A stretch of 64,000 bases of DNA, from the NCBI GenBank assembly GCA_905221605.1, contig CAJNDS010002801.1:126001-190000 (forward strand), in the 5' to 3' direction. Every line of letters begins with the position of its first letter. Positions within the stretch are counted from its first letter, which is position 1. Position numbers and translations under genes: made by a program. Below are positions 57,922 through 64,000 of the stretch, piece by piece. Below the pieces are notes generated by a model. That model was not told the DNA's origin, ran no database searches, and saw nothing but the letters and a program-made list of their open reading frames with translations. The DNA comes from Symbiodinium natans. Its lineage: Eukaryota > Sar > Dinophyceae > Suessiales > Symbiodiniaceae.

Positions 57922-58978
57922 CTGCCGCCACGACAGCAGTTCACCTCATAAGCCTGAGATTGTCAAAGATTGTGCGTTCAACGATTTCACGGACTTTTGT
58001 CCTGCCTTTTTTTGCATGGCAAGGATTGGGCACGGCAGCATGCAAAAGCGGTTGCTGGCACATCTGTCATGGAATTGCATACAGACTCGATTCAGAGCAA
58101 GGCAGTCCTCCTCGCCAGTTTCAGTGATGTTGTACCTGTACCAGTTCAAGTTCCACTGCTCCGACAGCTTCACCTCGGCCCCGGGAGGTGGACTGCACCG
58201 CGAGTTTGCGGGAAGAAGAGTGTGTTGTTGGAGCATCCTGTCATCATCCCTGAGTGCGGTCGTAACAAGCATCGCCCCGCTACTGCTGTGCTTTTCGAAC
58301 TCTCTCTCGGGCTGCGCAGCCCTGTTCCCGCTCTGATGGCTTAATCTCGCCGGTGTTGCTAAAAATGTGGCTGGTTGCAGAGGCAGGGAGGCCTTTCATC
58401 ACACACAACTCCCGAACAAAGTCATCACCTGCACGCCCTTGCCAAACAGAACACCCCCGCTTAAGATCCCGCAGAAGCATAGCAATTCATGAGTGGAGAA
58501 GCCTGCCCACCCCGCTCTGAAGACACCGGTGCTGATTGCTCCGGTGCAGCCAAACGGTGCCAGATGGCATTTGGTGCCATGGTATCAGACTACTTCTTCG
58601 GGGAATTTCCGAGTTCAAAGGGAAGTCCCCAGCCCAGGATCCTTGAATCCCGGGACATGGGGACTATCGTACTCTCACGGGAACATGGGGCCCCCAAAGA
58701 TGGCCGCTGAAGGCTCCGTAGAGCCTCACATCGCCAGCTTCTGCATCTTGCCCGCGGGCGGGTACCTCGTCTGATCAGAGAAGCAGCAGATACCAGAAGC
58801 AAAGCGAAAGGAAACGTGAAGCACAGAAGGCCCCTGGCTGTAAATTCGAGGCCAGGCCACACGCCTCTCCAGTTTGAAACGTCTCTCATCTCTCAGCTGC
58901 GCAGATCCACTGCAGCAACTGCCAAGCACTAGCAGTGTGCCGCTGCTGCCACTCCTCGAACCTCACAGTGCATCTGAC

Positions 58979-61900
58979 AGCCTCCAGCACCTTGATGGTA
59001 TACCAGGTGAAGTCCACCTGGTGTATGCACAGCATGCGGTCGGCACGTGCCATGAGACCACCATAGACCACCCGTAAGATGAAGGCCTGCCACCACTTCA
59101 GGCCGTGCCGACACGATCGCTCCTCGCTCGATGCAGCAACTCCAACCCGATATGACAACCAAAACCGCTTCCAGCCCACCGCACTCCGGCAAACACGGCC
59201 CCTCAAGCAGTGCTACGCAGTGCGTGGTGTGTTTGAATAGCCTAATCACCGAGAACCATGGTCACATGCCACCAAGCAGCAAAGGCGTGGTGATTGTTGT
59301 GCCAGCCCTCGCCGAAGGCCAAGATTCCAATCTCAGCTCGGTTGCCAACCTACACTAGGACCTGTGCAAACAGAGAACGGCAGTACCATGGGACAACAGT
59401 GGACACAACACCACAGCAAACCCTGATGCGAGACATGATGGAAGTCGGTCGGAGCATCTCAGTTTCCAACAAGCCAGTTATTCATCGAGAGATCGCCTGG
59501 CTTGCAGTGTACTCGTAGCAAGAATCCACAGGGAGACAGAGAGGCTTGGTCTTCACTGTTTAAGGCTTGCAGGGCCCCTTATGACGAGCGCCCACCCTTT
59601 TGTCCTAACCTGCCTATCTTCCTAGCTGACCGCGCACATGCGAAACTCCTGGTCGATAGGAATGACTGAAGAAGAGCTGGCAGGGGCAAAGTGCCAACTG
59701 CCCGCCCTTCTGAAGCAGCTTTCAGAAACCTCTTTCTGGGCCACAACATCGGAAGGCCACCAAACCCCACAAACTTCAGTGTACATTGTACACGCCACCA
59801 TGGCCTAGTATCCACGTTTAGGGTGTGTTTGGGCTGGGGCCTGCGTTTATCCTGGATCTGTCGAGACTGTAGAACCCAAACACTGCAGCTCCAAGGTTTA
59901 GGCTTGGGACTTGCCATGGCCATGGCAACCACCAGCGAGACCCCTACACATCCCAGGCTTAAAACTTGACTTAAAACTCATAGCTGTTCTAGGGTGCTTG
60001 TGATCTCAGTTTAATTCTCGCCAATTTTTCCTGTATCCTACCTCACTCTATGAGTGGCAATCGTGAAACTCAGAGCAATCGTGAACATGCTGAGTGAAAC
60101 AACGCTACTGCATCGCCCTTGGTCACCGCTTAGGGGACAAGTACCCGAAAGCCTTGGACAGCAGCTTTGGCACTCGACTTCTCCCTGGTGCATCAAGTGG
60201 CGCTGCGACCGGATCAAGACCTTCCGCTTCCGCAGGTGAGCTGTCATGATCAGGTTCGCAGGGCGGCTTCTGTGACACAGTCACCCATCGCAAGCCCGCC
60301 CTCCCCTCATTGCATGCTCCCGCTGCAAAAGGGAGCTGCAACTGAACCTCGCCCGCATCTGGACATATCTCCCCTGTCAATTCCACAGGCTCTGCATCTA
60401 CGAACTTGCCTTTGCGCTCGCAGCGAGACACCGACAGAATAAATCGCGGAGGTGACCAAGAACTGGTCTTGCCCTCGTACTCGTGATCAAAAGCAGCTCC
60501 TTCTCGATGTGGGTCCCAATCCGCGAGCCTTACAAGGGAGGTAATCTCGGTCTCCTTCACACTGATGTGGAAAGTGCCATCCTCGCGGAACTCGGCGTGT
60601 ATAGTGGCCGTGGTGTTTCGACCAGCCGGACCTCCCCTGAGGCCGCCCCTGAGGCCATCACTTCTCAGCTTGAAAACCCCTGAAGGATGTGGAGAGACTA
60701 TCTGAGTCAAGAGCGTGCCATCTGCAACACCATGCTCCACAAGCAGCCACTCGTCCTTCAGCTCCTCCGCGCCATGTAATAGACGGAGGAAGACCGCAGG
60801 CGTCTCCATCTTCAGGCTTGCTGCGAGCTGCTGTTCGAGCTGCACCTTGAGCTGTGCCACCGTCTGCTCTTCGGAAAATGGCACTGCCAGCTCGTTACCC
60901 CCTGGCGTGCAGATACGAACCGTGCCGCGGCTTGTCATCTCTCAAGAACGTCAACAGCACCAGTCAAAGCCCTAGGCTCCCAGTCAAGCAGCTTGAACCA
61001 CAACACTACCTCCTACCAGAGAAGAAGCCTTTAGGGCTCTCCGGCGATCAAAACAAGAGTACAACACCTCCAGGGCAAAACAATCAGAGCCTACATGCAA
61101 GAAACGTAGAGCCCAGCCTGTCTTCCAATCCTGGAACCCCCAGACCTGAGGAGTGGTAACGCAGCAATCGTTTACAGGCAGCATCTGCTCGATTCAAGCC
61201 TTGAGTGACCCCTAGACTCCCATCTCTCCCATACTATGTCCTTGGAATGTCAAGATGCTACGAAGCTTGGAGTGTAGCTTCTCAGCCACAAAACGACACC
61301 AAGGGCCCGGCGTGACTGACCTGAGAAGTAAATTGAAGGCGGCATGAGCTGCTATGGTGCTACGAGTTGCGTCCGAGGGGCCGAGTTCACACCCCAAGTG
61401 ATGTGCCAAAACCTGCCCACAGGTTCTCAGAAACAATTGACTCCTGGCTATCGGCACAGGGCCACTCGCTCCTAGGAGACCTGCCGAACTCCGAGCTCTC
61501 CAAGAGAAAACTGAGGCGCCCACCACACTACCTCAGCTCGACAGCATCAGCGCCCGGGAGTATCACTTATCACACACGACATGCTTTCCGAACTTGAAGT
61601 GCTCATGAATCTGGCAGCTGTGGCTCTAACTGGCTTTAACGATACAAGCTAGCTTCCGCCTGAACTAGCCCAGGCTTCACTTCACTCAGCGACATGCCAC
61701 TCCTCCAAGCGGCGCGTGCAAAGAAGCCCCACAAAACGCAGGGCAATCCGCCGTAGGCATAGAGGGCCAAGATTGGCAGCACCACACCTTGCAGGCGCGC
61801 CGCAAGATTCGCATTACAGCATCTGCAAGTTGTGCATCGACTTGGCCCCTCCCCTAAGATATTCTGCAGAAGGCCAAGTACTTGATCTGGTCGAGGAGCA

Positions 61901-62936
61901 GTGTATGCCGTAGGTCTTCTGCAGGAACTGGTAGAAGCGCTGCGACCTGAGTGTCGACAGCTGTTGCCGAAGGCCGCTTCTTGTATAACCGCAGTCCTAC
62001 GGACGTACAGCGAAAGCGATCCACACAAGCAAAAAGGCTCCAACGACAGGTCTGAAGCATTCTTCTTGTCGCGGCGGATCTTCGTGCCATCAGCATCAAA
62101 CAGCCACCCCATGTGTGACCTGAGCAATGCAGCAAGGCAATGCTAGTCTGCAGGCTCACCCATTCGAAGTGTGACCTGAGCAGTGCATTACCTGGGCTCG
62201 GAACCACCAAAATCCATCGCGAGGAGAATGCACATCATCCTGGGCACTCTGACTGAGACTCTTTGCAAGGGGAGTTGGAGAAGGTCAGACCGCTCCAGAG
62301 CATCAGCGGAGGATGCCGTCTGGAGCAGCTTGCTGCAAGCTGCAAGGGGTACAGGGTTGATCACTTGTATGATCTCTCACCGTCCTTGGCGTCAGTGTTC
62401 CCATGATGATGCCGATGAGACGACACCCAACCTTGACGCACAAAAAAGCGCTCAGATGCGCCGCCGCTCCCGTAGTCAAGGCCAGTCTGGGATTCCCACT
62501 GATTGGGGGACCTTGAACAGCTAGCGCACCACAGTAGGCCAGGAAGTACCTACAACGGCAGTAAACTCGAAATACCCCTTTGGGGAGCTTGGAGCCCGAA
62601 GGGGGGCCTATGAGCGCACCAGGGAAAGGGTCGCTTTTCAGCACGGCGACGTCAACTTTTGGACAAACGAGCTGACTGTCCGAGGCTGCTGCTCCAACCA
62701 TTTTGGTGTCACCTGAGCTCAACTAAACGCCACTACGAGCACTGTCAGAGCAGTAGCACTTATTCATGCTGAAATATATTGCTTCTAATTCACTACACAG
62801 CAATCAATGCCCCCCATAAACATTTGCACGGGCTCTACAGCAAGGCAGAGTTGTGATCAGCATCCTCGTGCTGAGCAGGGGACAAAGGCCCGATGGGACA
62901 GCTGCCGGTGGTACGACAGTGTGATGCCGAGCATGC
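58979..62936 (-). CDS. Fatty acid (acyl-CoA/acyl-lipid, Delta9-type) desaturase, many tiny exons
   Basis: All three histidine boxes are visible: box I GITLSYHRQLSHRAF (62936-62884), box II WVSSHRHHHGNTDAKD (62431-62381) and box III GILAFGEGWHNNHHAF (59331-59281). Other exons: 62549-62512 (FLAYCGALAVQ), 62239-62192 (DDVHSPRDGFWWFRAQ), 62119-62048 (SHMGWLFDADGTKIRRD), 61946-61900 (SQRFYQFLQKTYGIH), 61787-61706 (LPILALYAYGGLPCVLWGFF), 61412-61382 (FWHITWGVNS), 61145-61118 (VWGFQDWKT), 59496-59471 (GDLSMNNWL), 59122-59087 (RSCRHGLKWWQ) and 59017-58979 (VDFTWYTIKVLEA). The family is a membrane di-iron enzyme that introduces a double bond into acyl chains. A possible 3' exon starts at 58173 (VKLSEQWNLNW). 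The N-terminus (>62936) was not found. The joins around 62.25-62.1 kb and 61.38 kb (conserved NxxxH) remain open. Confidence 0.85.
60123..60938 (-). CDS. Intronless ubiquitin-like-domain protein nested in a desaturase intron
   Basis: A single frame of 271 codons with ATG at 60938. Residues of about 6-82 form a ubiquitin-like fold: VRICTPGGNELAVPF strand pair, EEQTVAQLKVQLEQQL helix, FLRLLHGAEELKDEWLLVEH, then DGTLLTQIV. No C-terminal processing GG is placed right after the fold, so it is probably a ubiquitin-like domain protein rather than a conjugated modifier. The rest (95-271) has a beta-rich middle (TTATIHAEFREDGTFHISVK) and a Ser/Pro-rich tail. It lies wholly inside the desaturase intron 61117-59497, on the same strand. 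Its intronless structure among highly split genes suggests a retrogene (inference). Confidence 0.8.
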   Translation of the reverse strand: MTSRGTVRICTPGGNELAVPFSEEQTVAQLKVQLEQQLAASLKMETPAVFLRLLHGAEELKDEWLLVEHGVADGTLLTQIVSPHPSGVFKLRSDGLRGGLRGGPAGRNTTATIHAEFREDGTFHISVKETEITSLVRLADWDPHREGAAFDHEYEGKTSSWSPPRFILSVSRCERKGKFVDAEPVELTGEICPDAGEVQLQLPFAAGACNEGRAGLRWVTVSQKPPCEPDHDSSPAEAEGLDPVAAPLDAPGRSRVPKLLSKAFGYLSPKR

Positions 62937-62959
62937 CTGGCAAGTCTTCCCCACACTTG

Positions 62960-64000
62960 CCCGCATGATGTGCGCAATAGAATAGAAATTAGAACTCCAC
63001 GAAGCACGTGCAAGGTCTCAAATTCTTAAGAGATGCTACGTCGCACCCGCAATCCTAGATGCAGTGTCTGAGTCTGGCAGGGCTTCCCGCCATGCCTGTC
63101 ATGATGTAGCCGACCTCAGGGGCTGCTGAAATAAACCTCCCCCCCCCCCCCCCCCGTCAAGGTCGCGCGAGTCGCAAACAGCGGCTCTTCATGTTGCGGG
63201 CGGCTGGGCAAACGAATCAGCCCGAGCCTCAAATCTACGTAGAAGGCGGCCGGTCACTATTGGGTTGGCGGAGCGGCCCTGCATGAATCTAAAACGGTTC
63301 GGGGGCTGTCGGAGCATCGCATTTGCATCGCATTTGCTCTTCTCCTCTTGCTGACACGGGCAGAGCCAGGGGCTACCAGGCTCACACCATCGTGTATGCA
63401 GGTGCAGTCTCTTCTACATAAGGTCTTACGCTGAGCCAAAGGCGCAGAAGCAGCCGAGGGCCTGCAGAACTTCTGACTGACGGAAAGCCGCCGCAGAAGC
63501 AGCCGTCAAACTCTTGAGAATCTCTGAGTTCAGAGGCCTTCCAAGTGAAGAAGAAGGGAGCGGCCAAAGCTCCCAGGTGCACCTAAGAGGGGTTTAGGGT
63601 TTTTTTTCCCTCCTGCACAGCTGGGGCGGATAGGGTTTAGGGTTTAGGGTTTAGGGCAACGATGCGATGCGTAGATGATACGATCTAGAGTCGGGTCGAG
63701 CGGCGATGGCCACGAAGATCGCTTGGCGAGAATCTTCAGCACACCACCTCCACAAATGGTACACATGAACCAGCCCCACAGCCTAAAGCCTTGATTTGCA
63801 GTACTACAGCGTTACTACAATATTTCGTGAGTAGAAAAACAACGAAATGCCCTGATGGCAGCATCCTGCACACCGCTTTGCCTGCCCAGCGCTACACGGC
63901 TGAGCATCACTGAACTCTCTCAGGATGTCAATGGCCTGCGCTCGAAGAAGTAATTCCTGTCAGCGGCCGACGCGGGAGAACAATGGTACAAGCATGGTAC
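62960..64000. other. No clearly supported gene
   Basis: The region upstream of the first recognised desaturase exon should contain that gene's 5' exons, but I could not identify them. It contains a 17-base C run at 63139-63155 and TTTAGGG repeats at 63591-63656. Confidence 0.4.
63591..63656. repeat. Interstitial TTTAGGG telomere-type repeat
   Basis: A single GGTTTAGGG at 63591-63600 is followed by three to four perfect tandem TTTAGGG units at 63631-63656. This unit is the telomere repeat of plants and of dinoflagellates. The flanking unique sequence shows that it is internal. Confidence 0.9.

Noticed and set aside
59579-59932. Minus-strand frame containing FGGLPMLWPRKRF, resembling the desaturase GGLPCVLWGFF segment
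   Set aside because: The rest of the frame does not match; the real exon is at 61787-61706. At most a decayed copy.

Overview
This window looks like nuclear DNA of a dinoflagellate, most likely from the Symbiodiniaceae or a close relative. The evidence is read directly from the sequence. Genes are split into many short exons. Introns use GC-AG and probably GA-AG boundaries as well as GT-AG, and some are only 43 to 71 bp long. There are interstitial TTTAGGG-type repeats and abundant microsatellites. Every gene I can support lies on the minus strand, as expected for a unidirectional gene cluster. I see no bacterial operon, phage, CRISPR, rRNA or tRNA. Most positions below are exon joins that I derived by eye from reading frame, intron phase and splice dinucleotides. 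No transcript data were available.

Read in the direction of transcription, from right to left, the layout is as follows. A fatty acid desaturase (62936 to about 58979) carries all three histidine boxes in separate tiny exons. A complete intronless ubiquitin-like gene (60938-60123) sits inside one of its introns on the same strand. Two multi-exon genes of unknown function follow (about 57.9-53.7 kb and about 50.8-49.1 kb). Next comes the most striking gene (47948-39771). It encodes a receptor-like protein of about 1,550 residues with a signal peptide, a periplasmic-binding-protein-type (Venus-flytrap) ectodomain, a cysteine-rich GCC2/GCC3-like region, about ten membrane segments and a cytoplasmic TIR-like domain. 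Another unknown multi-exon gene lies at 39179-35833.

A CEP164-like centriolar gene follows (about 32.2 to 14.25 kb). Its N-terminal WW module is split over five clear exons, and the rest is a long chain of short coiled-coil exons. Those coiled-coil exons have been amplified by tandem multi-exon duplication, with a unit of about 5 kb and a nested unit of 1-2 kb. Some copies are nearly identical even in their introns.

The left 13 kb is sparser. It holds single coding exons at 12.9 and 10.1 kb, a small signal-peptide/cysteine-rich/single-membrane-span protein (11132-10287), a candidate exon at 8.6 kb, a two-exon gene tail (5307-4577), and a three-exon gene (4251-207) joining a BPI-like lipid-binding ectodomain to a polytopic membrane domain.

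The genes do not form an obvious pathway. Their common features are head-to-tail orientation and membrane or ciliary themes. The best candidate for an undescribed system is the Venus-flytrap/polytopic/TIR receptor, which would couple extracellular ligand sensing directly to a TIR effector in one polypeptide.
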